A stretch of DNA of 40,860 bases from CAYUQT01 sp964596165 (lineage in GTDB: Bacteria > Planctomycetota > Phycisphaerae > UBA1845 > JAFGLZ01). A program made the position numbers and the translations under genes. Below the pieces are notes generated by a model that saw only the letters and a list, made by a program, of their open reading frames with translations, searched no databases and was not told the origin of the DNA. Below are positions 1 through 8,252 of this stretch, one piece after another (the first letter of the stretch is position 1; each line of letters starts with the position of its first letter). Location: contig CAZQTW010000058.1 of the NCBI GenBank assembly GCA_964596165.1, positions 1-40,860 of the forward strand, in the 5' to 3' direction.

Positions 1-1
1 G

Positions 2-1126
2 TCCGTTCGATTTCGTCCGCTGTGGACGTTGGTGGCCTTCCTGCTGTTTACGATCATGGCCGGCCCCGTGCTGCCGTACCATTGGGACAGTCTCGTCGGT
101 CGCCAGAAGGTGGCCTCCAAGAAGCTTGGGATCGGGTACCAACCTCCGATGGACTACCTTGCTCCGGCCATGGAGATCGCAACAGGCCGGCAGCTCTACC
201 AATACTTCGGTGGGGCGATGAACCCCCCGTCGGCCTGGCAGACCGGCGTCGACGGCGCGTTACTGGTCGGCCTTGTTCTGGGGGCCGCAAGATTTTGGCG
301 ACGTGGCGGCCTCGCCGGAAGGGCATTGGTCGCCTACTTCGTCATCGGCGTGGCGGTTGGCTACGTCTTCTGCAGCGGTGCGAACCGCCTTCAGATTCTG
401 GGACATTTTCGCTACCTGATTTGCCTGTCTCTCTTGATCCCCATGTTGTGGGCGGCGGGTCTTGTTTCGTTGATCGAGAGGGGGCGATGGCGGTCTGTCA
501 GACTCGTGGGCGCCGTCTGCCTCGGCGCCGCCCTGGCGGTCTTGCCCTGGCAACTGGCGGTCTACTACTTCGGCGCGCGGACCCGAACGGGTGGAGGAAA
601 CGCCTTTCATCATCGAGCCTATCTCGGCGACCCCAAGCAACTCGCGGCGGACTTCATCCGCCGGAACCGCTTGCCGCCGGATCGAACCATCATCCTGGCG
701 CAGGACTACGAGATGTACTACCCGCTGAGGTATTTTTTGGATGACGGCTACCATATCCAGACGCTCTGGAGCGAGCCGTTCATCCCTCTTAACGATCACT
801 TTCCGTTTCTCGCCCTGGCCAACAACCCGCAAGCCGAGTGCGTCGTGGCGCTGTATCCACGATCTCCGTTGGGCTCCAGCATCGAACGGGCCTTCAGACA
901 ATCCCAGTTCCTCCGCCCCGAACACGTGGTCTATGAGGTGCCGGGACCGGCCGGTCCGGCCTCGACCATCCTGGCTTTATACCGGGTCCCACCGAGTGCC
1001 GCGCGGACCCAATGGGTCCGACAAATGGCCGCCCGAGAGACTCGCATCCCTTCTGTCCAGGGAAGCGTCCCTCCAAGCGGCACGGGCAAGATTCCCCGTC
1101 CGAACTTGGCGCCGTCGTCGCCCTAG
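2..1126 (+). CDS. Membrane glycosyltransferase-like protein (GT-C/GT39 type), 5' end outside the window
   Basis: The frame is open to the left edge, so the N-terminus is missing. The visible part has about five hydrophobic helices in its first ~190 residues, then a soluble C-terminal domain of about 170 residues. This order (membrane core, then an extracytoplasmic tail) is usual for ArnT/PMT-like GT-C enzymes, which move a sugar from a polyprenyl carrier to an acceptor at the outer face of the membrane. The catalytic acidic motif of such enzymes lies in the first loop and would be upstream of the window, so the assignment rests on topology and on neighbouring genes of the same kind. The last ~35 residues are Pro/Ser/Arg-rich and look like weakly constrained tail. 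The next gene follows on the same strand after about 225 bp. Confidence 0.6.
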   Translation, partial: SVRFRPLWTLVAFLLFTIMAGPVLPYHWDSLVGRQKVASKKLGIGYQPPMDYLAPAMEIATGRQLYQYFGGAMNPPSAWQTGVDGALLVGLVLGAARFWRRGGLAGRALVAYFVIGVAVGYVFCSGANRLQILGHFRYLICLSLLIPMLWAAGLVSLIERGRWRSVRLVGAVCLGAALAVLPWQLAVYYFGARTRTGGGNAFHHRAYLGDPKQLAADFIRRNRLPPDRTIILAQDYEMYYPLRYFLDDGYHIQTLWSEPFIPLNDHFPFLALANNPQAECVVALYPRSPLGSSIERAFRQSQFLRPEHVVYEVPGPAGPASTILALYRVPPSAARTQWVRQMAARETRIPSVQGSVPPSGTGKIPRPNLAPSSP

Positions 1127-1351
1127 CCGATGACATTGGCCTCGATGCGCGGATTGGGCGAACGCCGACGAGGGTCATCGGGAGGCCCCTGTCCACGCGT
1201 GTTGCGCACATCACAAGACGATTGGAAACACGCGCAGGACCCTGGGGATGACGTACCGAGATTCCTTGGCAAGCAAGCCCCCCGGCAGGGGGCGCGACAG
1301 GTTCCGCAGGGAGCGGGTTGCTGTTATCATCTGGCGCGGGAGACCAACGCG

Positions 1352-3841
1352 TTGTCCAAAGCACACTCGAAGCGATCGGACGCCGGCGCCGGCAACCACC
1401 GCCGTCACGAGCGGTTGGGTTCGACGTCTCGCCTCTCGGGCCCGCTTACCGGCGCTTCCGGACGGATCACTCGGGCGGACTGGGTTTCCATCGGCGCCCT
1501 GCTCGTTGTGACAATCGGCATCTTCTGGCAAGGGCTATTCGACCGTGTCGGCATGATCCGTGAGGACGCGGCCTATCAGTACCAGTGCTTCTATGAGTTC
1601 GCCGGCGCCGAGGTGCGCCAGGGACGATTCCCGCATTGGAATCCGTTCTCCACATGCGGGATACCCTTTCATGCAACCCTGATGGGCGCCCTGCTGTATC
1701 CGTTGCGCTGGCCGCTGTTCTGGATGAGTTGGCCTTGGGCATATCCCCTGAGTCTGTGGGTGCATTATTTCCTGACGGGGGTGTTCACATACGCCTTCAT
1801 TCGGATTCGTTTGCGGTGCGGTCCCGTTCCTTCGCTGATCGGCGCCATCAGCTTTGCTTTCGGCGGCTTCACCATGGGGCACTTGACCCATCCGAACTAC
1901 TTTCAGGGCTACCCGTGGTTCGTCCTCACGATCCTCCTGGTTACGCAGGCCGTCGAGCGCCGAGACTGGGTCTGGGCCGTTGCGGCCTCAATCCCCGTCG
2001 GATTGATGGGAATGATCGGGGCCGTTCACTTGTTACTGATCCTTGCGTTTGGCATGGGGGTATGGGCGCTCGGTGAGGTCGTCGCGGGGGTGATCGCGAG
2101 GATCCGTTCGGGCCGAACGGATCTACGGAATGCGTTCTGGCCGATGTGGGCAAACGCCATTGCCTTCCCCTTGGGCGCCGCATTATCGGCCGCCCAGTTG
2201 CTGCCCGCATTCCAGCAAATGGGGCTCAGTACGCGCACGGAGACCGGATGGGACTTTGTCACGGAGATCTCGGCGCATCCGCTCCGTGTGGTCGTTCGTC
2301 TCGTGGCGCCCTTCTATTGGGGCAACTACCGGCTTGGCTACTGGGGTGAGAATTCCTTCCACGAACATGCGTTCTATACGGGGCTCGTGACGCTTTCCGC
2401 CGCCGTGCTTGCGGTCGTGCTCCATCGACGAGATCGTTGGGTGATACGATTGGCGGTGCTGTGTGCAGTGGCTGCCGTCGTTGCCGCCGGCAGGTACTTG
2501 CCCGTCTTTTGGGTGCTGTACCGCTTCGTTCCCATGTTTGACCGGCTCCGGGACCCTGCCCGATTGCTGTGGCTTCTTCAGTTCGGCGTCGCCTGCCTGG
2601 CGGCCATCGGATTGCAGAGGATTGGTGAGCATGACTCCGCGACCGGCAGGCGAGCGGTCGTCACCTCGCTGGTGACCAGCCTGCTGTTCGTGGGTCTGAT
2701 CGCGGCATGCCTCCTCCGATTGGGTTTACTCGCCGACGATCCCACGCCGGCAATGGACGACGTTCAGAAACTCGACCACCTCACCCCCTCCGACCGCGCC
2801 CAGCATCTGATGGCGGCTCAACGCATGCCGTCCTTCGTCATGCAAGGTGACGGGGTCACGTGGCTCGGAATCGTCGCAGCCGTCCTGTCGTGTTGTGCGA
2901 TCAGCGCCTGCGTGATCGCGCGCCGGAAGCTCACGTGGCCGGTAGGCTCCGTGTTGGCCGGCCTTCTGGTGCTTGATCTGGGCATGTTCTCGGGGGGCAT
3001 GTTCAACTATACGCAAATGGATCACGCCGTCGTGGATACGCCGGATTACGTCCGTTACCTGCAACACCACCTGGGCGCGCAGCGGTACCTGTGTCTGGCC
3101 GGCCGCGACGCCGATGCCGCGCTGAACCGCGGGATGTTGTTCCGAATCCGACATGCCATCGCCGGGGGCGTGGGCATCAATCACACCCCGCGACAGGAGC
3201 GGATGATCGGCCTGTTGTGGAGTGCGTTACGAAGCGGAACCATGAGACTGGCGAACCTTGCCGGCGTTCGCTATTTCGTGGCCGACCGGCCCATCAAGAC
3301 GGCGACGATCACGCCCGTCTTTCAGGGGGTGCACGGCGTCGTCAGTGAGAACTCGCAGGCCATGCCCCGAGCGTTTCTGACCCGACAGACCCAAACCATC
3401 AGCGATCCGAATGCCCTGCTGATCGAGATCCTGAAGGGCACGAGCGATCTGTCGGATGTGGCGTTCCTGGAGGAGCCGGCCGACTCCCTGCCGACGACGC
3501 AAGCCGCCGACGTGCCCCGGGGCGAGGTCCTTGATCTGAAGGCCGATGTCAGCCGGTATACCATGCGGGTTCGCGCGCCGGCGCCGCGTCAACTTGTATT
3601 GACCGAGACGTATCACCCCGAGTGGCAATGCACGGTCGACGGCAACCCCGTCCGCGTTCAATTGACCGACTGGACGTTCATGTCCGTTCGCGTGCCGGCG
3701 GGCGAGCACAACGTGGAGTGGCGGTATGAGCCGGCCCGGTTCAGGATGGGCCTTCGGATCACGGTCGTCACCCTGTTCCTGGTGGTCGGGGTCTGTTCCG
3801 CCGCCCACATGAGGGGACGAAGGCAATCGGCCCGTTCGTAG
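1352..3841 (+). CDS. YfhO-family polytopic membrane protein
   Basis: This is an integral membrane protein of about 829 residues with a dozen or more hydrophobic helices. YfhO-like features are an early loop reading WNPFSTCGIPF, a later FDRLRDPARLLWL segment, and a C-terminal extracytoplasmic beta-rich domain with YHPEWQCTVDG and VPAGEHNVEWRY, followed by one last helix. YfhO proteins act in glycosylation of cell-envelope polymers or lipids and are related to GT-C enzymes. The substrate here is unknown. The frame stays open back to an ATG at 1130, but that extension is low-complexity, Arg/Gly-rich and lacks a ribosome site. I chose the TTG at 1352, which has GGGAG nine bases upstream. It sits among other envelope glycosyltransferase genes. 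Confidence 0.8.
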   Translation: MSKAHSKRSDAGAGNHRRHERLGSTSRLSGPLTGASGRITRADWVSIGALLVVTIGIFWQGLFDRVGMIREDAAYQYQCFYEFAGAEVRQGRFPHWNPFSTCGIPFHATLMGALLYPLRWPLFWMSWPWAYPLSLWVHYFLTGVFTYAFIRIRLRCGPVPSLIGAISFAFGGFTMGHLTHPNYFQGYPWFVLTILLVTQAVERRDWVWAVAASIPVGLMGMIGAVHLLLILAFGMGVWALGEVVAGVIARIRSGRTDLRNAFWPMWANAIAFPLGAALSAAQLLPAFQQMGLSTRTETGWDFVTEISAHPLRVVVRLVAPFYWGNYRLGYWGENSFHEHAFYTGLVTLSAAVLAVVLHRRDRWVIRLAVLCAVAAVVAAGRYLPVFWVLYRFVPMFDRLRDPARLLWLLQFGVACLAAIGLQRIGEHDSATGRRAVVTSLVTSLLFVGLIAACLLRLGLLADDPTPAMDDVQKLDHLTPSDRAQHLMAAQRMPSFVMQGDGVTWLGIVAAVLSCCAISACVIARRKLTWPVGSVLAGLLVLDLGMFSGGMFNYTQMDHAVVDTPDYVRYLQHHLGAQRYLCLAGRDADAALNRGMLFRIRHAIAGGVGINHTPRQERMIGLLWSALRSGTMRLANLAGVRYFVADRPIKTATITPVFQGVHGVVSENSQAMPRAFLTRQTQTISDPNALLIEILKGTSDLSDVAFLEEPADSLPTTQAADVPRGEVLDLKADVSRYTMRVRAPAPRQLVLTETYHPEWQCTVDGNPVRVQLTDWTFMSVRVPAGEHNVEWRYEPARFRMGLRITVVTLFLVVGVCSAAHMRGRRQSARS

Positions 3842-4117
3842 GCATGCGCCTCACTCTCACATAGGCCGTTGCGGTGGTTCGTGCGGAGACTTTGGGGCCA
3901 TGTTTGAGGCGGCGCGCCACCGGCTCGCGCGAACGTCGCCGGGTTGAGTCCGCGGGTCCGGAGCACTAGATTGTCGGGGCGATGCAGGGATTGACGCTCG
4001 AGTTGTCCGTGCCCGCGGAGGTTCGTCTTGGAATTCAGCACCCCTCATGCCGATGCCACAGGAATTCACACAAACGGACCTCGCGCCGAATTCCATCGCG
4101 GGTCGCGCCGTGCCGAG

Positions 4118-5335
4118 ATGCGAATGGCGGGGATGCGGTGGATCGACCATTGGGTCGGGTTGCCGCTGTGTTTCGCGCTCGGGATCATGGTGCGAGTTCT
4201 GCGTCGGATACTGCCGCGGCACGGGAAGGCCGTTTCGGGAGAACGCCCGATCGCCGTGCTCAAATTCTTCGGCCTGGGCAGCATTGTCGAGGCCACTCCG
4301 ATGCTGAGGGCCTTGCGCGAGCGATACCCGAAGACACCCTTGGTCTTCGTGACGTTTCAGTCGAACGAGAGATTGCTGCGGCGGCTCAACATCTGTACGG
4401 ATCTTCGGATCATTCGAACCCACTCGCCGATTCGCTTCGTCGCCGATGTCTTGAGTCAGATTCTGTGGCTCCGTCGCCATCGGATCGAAGCCGTCATCGA
4501 TCTCGAGTTCTTCAGCAAGTTCTCAACGCTCTTGGCCTTCATGAGCGGCGCCGGCGTCCGCGTGGGGTTTCATCTGAACGACTTCTGGCGATACAGCCTC
4601 CTCACGCACCCCATATGCTTCAACTATTTCCGGCATCTGGCCGACGTGTATGCGCAAGCCGCCCAACGGCTGAACGTCAGCATACTCGACAGCCGCCTGA
4701 GTCCGCTGGTTCCCACGGAGGCTGAGACGTCGTCGGCTACCCAGACCCTTCGCAACCTGGGATGGACGCCGGGCGCACCGCTTCTGGGCATAAACGTGAA
4801 TGCGGGAGAGCTCAGCCTTGAGCGGCGCTGGCCTTTGGAGCGATTTGCCGAGCTGATCCGGAGACTCTTGGCCGGCCATTCCGATCTCTTCGTGGTGCTT
4901 ACCGGCTCGTCGGCCGAAGCGCCCTACGTGACGGCGCTGGTAAGCAGACTACCGGAGACGATTCGACGACGGACCGCCGTCGTTGCCGGTGTGTGGACGC
5001 TGGAGGAGTTCATCGCGGGCCTGACCCTCCTAGACGGATTCGTCACCAACGATTCAGGGCCGCTGCACTTGGCGGCGGCGGTTGGCGTCCCGACGGTATC
5101 GATCTGGGGACCCAGTCGACCGAATTTCTACGCCCCACGAGTCGAGAACCTTACGAAGATATACGCCGACTATCCGTGCAGCCCGTGTGTCGGGATGTTC
5201 ACCTCGTTCGAGGGCATGTGGTGCAACCACGAAGCATGGTGCATGCAATCCGTTGCAGTCGACGAAGTCTTGGAAAGCGTCGAGAAGATGCTGGCGCGGT
5301 CGGGCAGAGCGCGGTCCGAGGCGCTCGAATCGTGA
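4118..5335 (+). CDS. Glycosyltransferase family 9 (heptosyltransferase-like)
   Basis: A protein of about 405 residues with the two Rossmann-like halves of GT-B enzymes. The N-terminal half has LKFFGLGSIVEATPMLRAL, matching the GT9 pattern (LGDxxxxTPxLxxL) near the nucleotide-sugar cleft. The C-terminal half has VTNDSGPLHLAAAVGVPTVS followed by WGPSRP, the hallmark donor-binding motif of ADP-heptose:LPS heptosyltransferases. A short hydrophobic segment lies near the N-terminus. GT9 enzymes transfer heptose or related sugars to lipid A core or similar acceptors on the cytoplasmic face of the inner membrane. The frame extends to a TTG at 4028, but the extension looks non-coding. The start could be 4118, 4124 or 4133, none with a strong ribosome site. 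The Cys-rich tail (CSPCVG, then MWCNHEAWC) is unusual and may bind metal. Confidence 0.85.
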   Translation: MRMAGMRWIDHWVGLPLCFALGIMVRVLRRILPRHGKAVSGERPIAVLKFFGLGSIVEATPMLRALRERYPKTPLVFVTFQSNERLLRRLNICTDLRIIRTHSPIRFVADVLSQILWLRRHRIEAVIDLEFFSKFSTLLAFMSGAGVRVGFHLNDFWRYSLLTHPICFNYFRHLADVYAQAAQRLNVSILDSRLSPLVPTEAETSSATQTLRNLGWTPGAPLLGINVNAGELSLERRWPLERFAELIRRLLAGHSDLFVVLTGSSAEAPYVTALVSRLPETIRRRTAVVAGVWTLEEFIAGLTLLDGFVTNDSGPLHLAAAVGVPTVSIWGPSRPNFYAPRVENLTKIYADYPCSPCVGMFTSFEGMWCNHEAWCMQSVAVDEVLESVEKMLARSGRARSEALES

Positions 5336-5803
5336 TGGTTGTCGCAGGTTCTGTGTCGTCTACCCGCCCGGCAACCCTGCCTCTTGCTTCTTGAGGGCCT
5401 CGCCCGGCAGGCGGTCACACAGCCCCGGCGGATCGGACACGACATAGACGAGGCCGCACGCCTCCAGATTCACTTGAACACCTCGTAGAACGCACCCCTT
5501 GTTGCAAGCCGACCCCCATGTCGACACGCTTTCCTGCAAGGTCGGCGGTACCCCCACCCCTCCTGGGCCGGCTCCCACCCTGTTCCTTGTCCTTCCGACC
5601 CCTCGGGGCCTCCCGCCCCGCCGGTTTGACCCGCTGCCATTCGTCAGGGCTGCGCCGCATTGGAATTCTGGCCCACAAATGCCGACGCTGCTGGTTAGGG
5701 TGTGGCTGAGAGTGACGGCCATGAGAAAACGCATGATGAAACGTGGTTCGGGAGACCGGGCCGCCAAGACGATAAGCGACAGTCCCGGACGGCCCCGCGA
5801 CAC
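5336..5803. other. Intergenic region with no convincing gene
   Basis: About 470 bp between the GT9 gene and the tRNA promoter. Several overlapping open frames exist on both strands, but all are Arg/Pro/Gly-rich and none has a ribosome site or recognisable motif. From about 5550 to 5640 the plus strand is strongly pyrimidine-rich. A 6-bp GC hairpin (CGGGGC at 5604-5609, GCCCCG at 5615-5620, 5-base loop) lies there without a following T-run, so it is at best a weak structure. The first 150 bp, read on the minus strand, give a short protein-like stretch (about 5360-5480) that could be gene debris. I cannot identify it. Confidence 0.5.
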
Positions 5804-5831
5804 TTGACTTGAGGCGTCCATGCTCGATAAT
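5804..5831 (+). promoter_or_regulatory. Sigma-70-like promoter of tRNA-Val
   Basis: TTGACT (5804-5809), a 16-bp spacer and GATAAT (5826-5831), each matching the consensus at five of six bases. The expected start point at about 5838-5840 is just before the tRNA 5' end at 5843. The glycosyltransferase gene begins 17 bp past the tRNA and may be read from the same promoter, because no terminator is visible between them. Confidence 0.7.
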
Positions 5832-5842
5832 TGCATGGGATC

Positions 5843-5916
5843 GGGCGATTAGCTCAGTTGGTTAGAGCGCACGGATCACACCCGTGAGGTCATAGGTTCG
5901 AGTCCTATATCGCCCA
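5843..5916 (+). tRNA. tRNA-Val (anticodon CAC)
   Basis: A complete 74-base cloverleaf. The acceptor stem pairs GGGCGAT with ATCGCCC. The D arm is GCTC/GAGC around AGTTGGTTA. The anticodon stem CACGG/CCGTG encloses the loop ATCACAC, giving anticodon CAC (reads GUG valine codons). The variable loop is AGGTC. The T arm is ATAGG/CCTAT around TTCGAGT, and the discriminator base is A. The 3' CCA is not encoded, so it must be added after transcription. The anticodon was read directly from the loop. Confidence 0.97.
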
Positions 5917-5933
5917 ATGCCCGCGATTCGAGA

Positions 5934-7757
5934 ATGACCGAAGCCACCGCATCGACGACTGCTGCACCCTTGCCGACGCGCTCCGGTCTGCGCGACGCCT
6001 TTCGTTCCCCCGCCTTCTGGCTGCTGATCGCCGCCCTGCTGGCCACCAAGCTCATCGCCCTTTTCACCTTCGGCCATTGGGCCGACGCCGACGAATGCGT
6101 CGTGGGCATCATGGCCAAGCACATCCTCGAACGAGGCGTCCACCCCCTCTACTACTATGGCCAGAATTATGCGGGCGGGGGATCGATCGAGGCGCATACG
6201 GCCGCCTTGTTCTACCGGCTTTTTGGGATGTCGGGATATTCGCTGAAGCTGGCCGCCCTGGTCTATACGCTGGCCGGTGCGGTCGTTCTCTACGGGCTGA
6301 CGGTCCGGCTGGCGGACAAACGAACCGCCCTCTTCGCCCTGTTGATCTACATCTTGATGCCCGGTCTCATCAAATGGGGCCTTAAGACCCGAGGCGGGTA
6401 CGTCGTCATGCTTCCCCTCGTGCCGGGCATGTTCTGGATGGTCGATCGCATCGTCCATCGCGACCGCGTCGATCACGCCGCCATCCTCGCCCTGCTGGCG
6501 ATGGTGGCGGTCGGAATGTGGAACATGCAGTCGATTTTGCCGCTCGTCGTTCTGATCGCACTTTTCATCGGAGGATACTGGTTCCGGCGCCGCCGTTTCG
6601 ATTTGTTGCTGGGATACGCCGCCTACGGGGTCGCAGCGGGGGCGGTGGCCGTGTGGTGGTACGTGCAGGGTTCGTCGGGCATGATGGACACCCTATTCCA
6701 GGCGGACCGGTCGGATGTTGTGAAGCAGGTTCTGACCCGTCTGGGCGTCATCGTCTCCGCCGGCTTTTCCGATTTTTTCCAACCCTTTCTGAACGACATG
6801 GTTGAGGGTTTTTCATGGCCCGCCCCGGTTACCTACGTCCTCTTCATTTGTGCCTTTGGGTTTGTGGCCTGGCGTATCTACTCGGAACGTCCTCGGCTCA
6901 ACCCGACTCTGATTCCGGTGCTCCTCTATATCCCCGTCCACCTTTTCAGTTTCGCCGCCGCCTCGCCTCGCGTGATGATATGTCCGAGGTACCTGTTCCC
7001 CATCATTCCGGCAATCGCCGTCATCGGTGCGGTGGCCTTGGCTCGAATGCCGCGTCCGATTCGGTCGGTCCTGGTCGGCTACGTGGTACTGGCGTTCGCG
7101 TTCTTCAACATCGGGCTGATGCGGAATCCCAGGCTGTATGAGCACGGGGTGTTCTACAACCCCGCGGACATCCGCGGGCTGGCCAAGGTGTTGGAGGATC
7201 TGGACGTGCGCTTCGTTCGGACGACCTACGTGATGGAATGGCGGCTCCTGTTCGAGACGCAAGAGCGGGTCATTGCCGTCAACCTTCGGGAACCGATCCG
7301 ATACGCCCCTTACCGGCGCCAACTCCAAGACGCGGCGAGACAGCCCGGTGTGCGGATTGCCTTTGTGTTTCGTCGGGACGGGGTTTGGGAGAAGCACTTC
7401 CTGAGCATGTCGCCGACGGAATTCGCCGGGAAACGCCTGGACGATCGCCGCATTCCTTTCAGGACGGTCGAGGCAGGCCCGTACGTCATCTACGTCACCC
7501 AGCGGGGGCAGTCCACTTCGCCAAGTGAGTCCGCAAAGATCCGCCGCGGATTTCACGAATCGGCGCCGGTTGCGGGTCTATTCCTCGGCGAGGGAGATCA
7601 CCTCGCGGATCACGGCGATTTCGTCGCAATCGTCACGGCGGGGGCAGCGAAGGCAGTCGTCCCAGATTTTGTGGGGCAGGGTTTGGCGATCGGTGACTTC
7701 GAATCCGAGCTTCTGGAAGAAGCCCGGTGCGCGCGTCAGCGCAAAGACCCGTTTTAG
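5934..7757 (+). CDS. GT39-like membrane glycosyltransferase
   Basis: A 607-residue frame. The first ~430 residues carry about ten hydrophobic helices, and the first extracytoplasmic loop has WADADECVVGIMAKHIL, whose DADE fits the acidic catalytic motif of GT-C enzymes (ArnT, PMT, dolichyl-phosphate-mannose-protein mannosyltransferase type). These use polyprenyl-phosphate sugars at the periplasmic face. A soluble domain of about 110 residues follows, ending near the sequence YVIYVTQRG. The last ~80 residues are oddly hydrophilic and are encoded antisense to the acetyltransferase gene (overlap 7578-7757), so the original stop was probably lost or lies in another frame. The ribosome site is weak. 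The gene starts 17 bp after tRNA-Val and may be co-transcribed with it. Confidence 0.82.
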   Translation: MTEATASTTAAPLPTRSGLRDAFRSPAFWLLIAALLATKLIALFTFGHWADADECVVGIMAKHILERGVHPLYYYGQNYAGGGSIEAHTAALFYRLFGMSGYSLKLAALVYTLAGAVVLYGLTVRLADKRTALFALLIYILMPGLIKWGLKTRGGYVVMLPLVPGMFWMVDRIVHRDRVDHAAILALLAMVAVGMWNMQSILPLVVLIALFIGGYWFRRRRFDLLLGYAAYGVAAGAVAVWWYVQGSSGMMDTLFQADRSDVVKQVLTRLGVIVSAGFSDFFQPFLNDMVEGFSWPAPVTYVLFICAFGFVAWRIYSERPRLNPTLIPVLLYIPVHLFSFAAASPRVMICPRYLFPIIPAIAVIGAVALARMPRPIRSVLVGYVVLAFAFFNIGLMRNPRLYEHGVFYNPADIRGLAKVLEDLDVRFVRTTYVMEWRLLFETQERVIAVNLREPIRYAPYRRQLQDAARQPGVRIAFVFRRDGVWEKHFLSMSPTEFAGKRLDDRRIPFRTVEAGPYVIYVTQRGQSTSPSESAKIRRGFHESAPVAGLFLGEGDHLADHGDFVAIVTAGAAKAVVPDFVGQGLAIGDFESELLEEARCARQRKDPF

Positions 7758-8045
7758 ACCGAGCCGCCGGGCTTCCTCGATGGCCGCATCCACCAGTCCG
7801 CGACCGATTCCGCGCCGTTGGCGGTTCGGCGTTACCGACAGGCTTTTGATCTCGGCTAGGTCGCGCCACATGATCTCCAAGGCGCAGCAGCCGATGATCC
7901 GTCCGTCGTTCTCGCACACACAGAAGTCGCGCAAGTGTTCATACAGCTCGGCCGGCGCGCGAAAAAGCATCAGCCCCTGTTCGGCGTGTTCGTTGATCAG
8001 TTGATGGATGGCCGGGACATCCTCCAGCCGGGCCTTTCGGATCAT
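7578..8045 (-). CDS. GNAT N-acetyltransferase, short N-acetylglutamate-synthase-like
   Basis: A GNAT-fold protein of about 155 residues. The acetyl-CoA pyrophosphate loop is RQRRGIGRGL, preceded by the beta-4 strand IKSLSVTP, and FFQKLGF is the typical beta-5/alpha-4 signature. The C-terminal block LPHKIWDDCLRCPRRDDCDE, with its spaced cysteines, resembles the short stand-alone ArgA-type acetyltransferases that make N-acetylglutamate for arginine synthesis. That substrate is inferred from memory of the family; another amine acceptor is possible. The frame extends to 8096, but the ATG at 8045 precedes the conserved MIRKARLEDV start. A TTGGAG-N17-TATGAT promoter would start transcription at or within a base of this ATG, implying a leaderless mRNA. 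The 3' part overlaps the convergent glycosyltransferase frame. Confidence 0.82.
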   Translation of the reverse strand: MIRKARLEDVPAIHQLINEHAEQGLMLFRAPAELYEHLRDFCVCENDGRIIGCCALEIMWRDLAEIKSLSVTPNRQRRGIGRGLVDAAIEEARRLGLKRVFALTRAPGFFQKLGFEVTDRQTLPHKIWDDCLRCPRRDDCDEIAVIREVISLAEE

Positions 8046-8051
8046 GGCGTG

Positions 8052-8080
8052 ATCATACCACGGCGGTGCACCCGCTCCAA
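8052..8080 (-). promoter_or_regulatory. Candidate promoter of the GNAT gene
   Basis: On the minus strand, TTGGAG (8080-8075), a 17-bp spacer and TATGAT (8057-8052). The -10 matches the consensus at five of six bases and the -35 at three. The predicted start point at 8045-8046 coincides with the start codon, so the transcript would be leaderless. No ribosome site is visible upstream of the gene, which agrees with this. Confidence 0.45.
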
Positions 8081-8252
8081 TTGCTCGACCATCCACGGCG
8101 TCGCGTTGAACAAGAACTGGCGAATCCGGGGCCCGTGGCTTAATCTACCGACATCCGGGATAGCCGCATGAGATCCGCCACACGAGGCGGGCGGTTGTCC
8201 CCGATCTTCCAATCGACCCGAGCTTGTCCGGGGACCGGCTGAGGAGTGAATC

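Noticed and set aside
1130..1351. Extended N-terminus of the YfhO-like protein
   Set aside because: Arg/Gly-rich, no ribosome site at the ATG; composition unlike the rest of the gene. TTG 1352 has a well-placed GGGAG.
5604..5620. Hairpin as an intrinsic terminator after the GT9 gene
   Set aside because: Only six pairs and no T-run; more than 260 bp from the stop codon.
5360..5836. 158-codon minus-strand frame
   Set aside because: Pro/Gly/Arg-rich with no motif and no ribosome site; runs into the tRNA promoter. Only its far end looks weakly protein-like.
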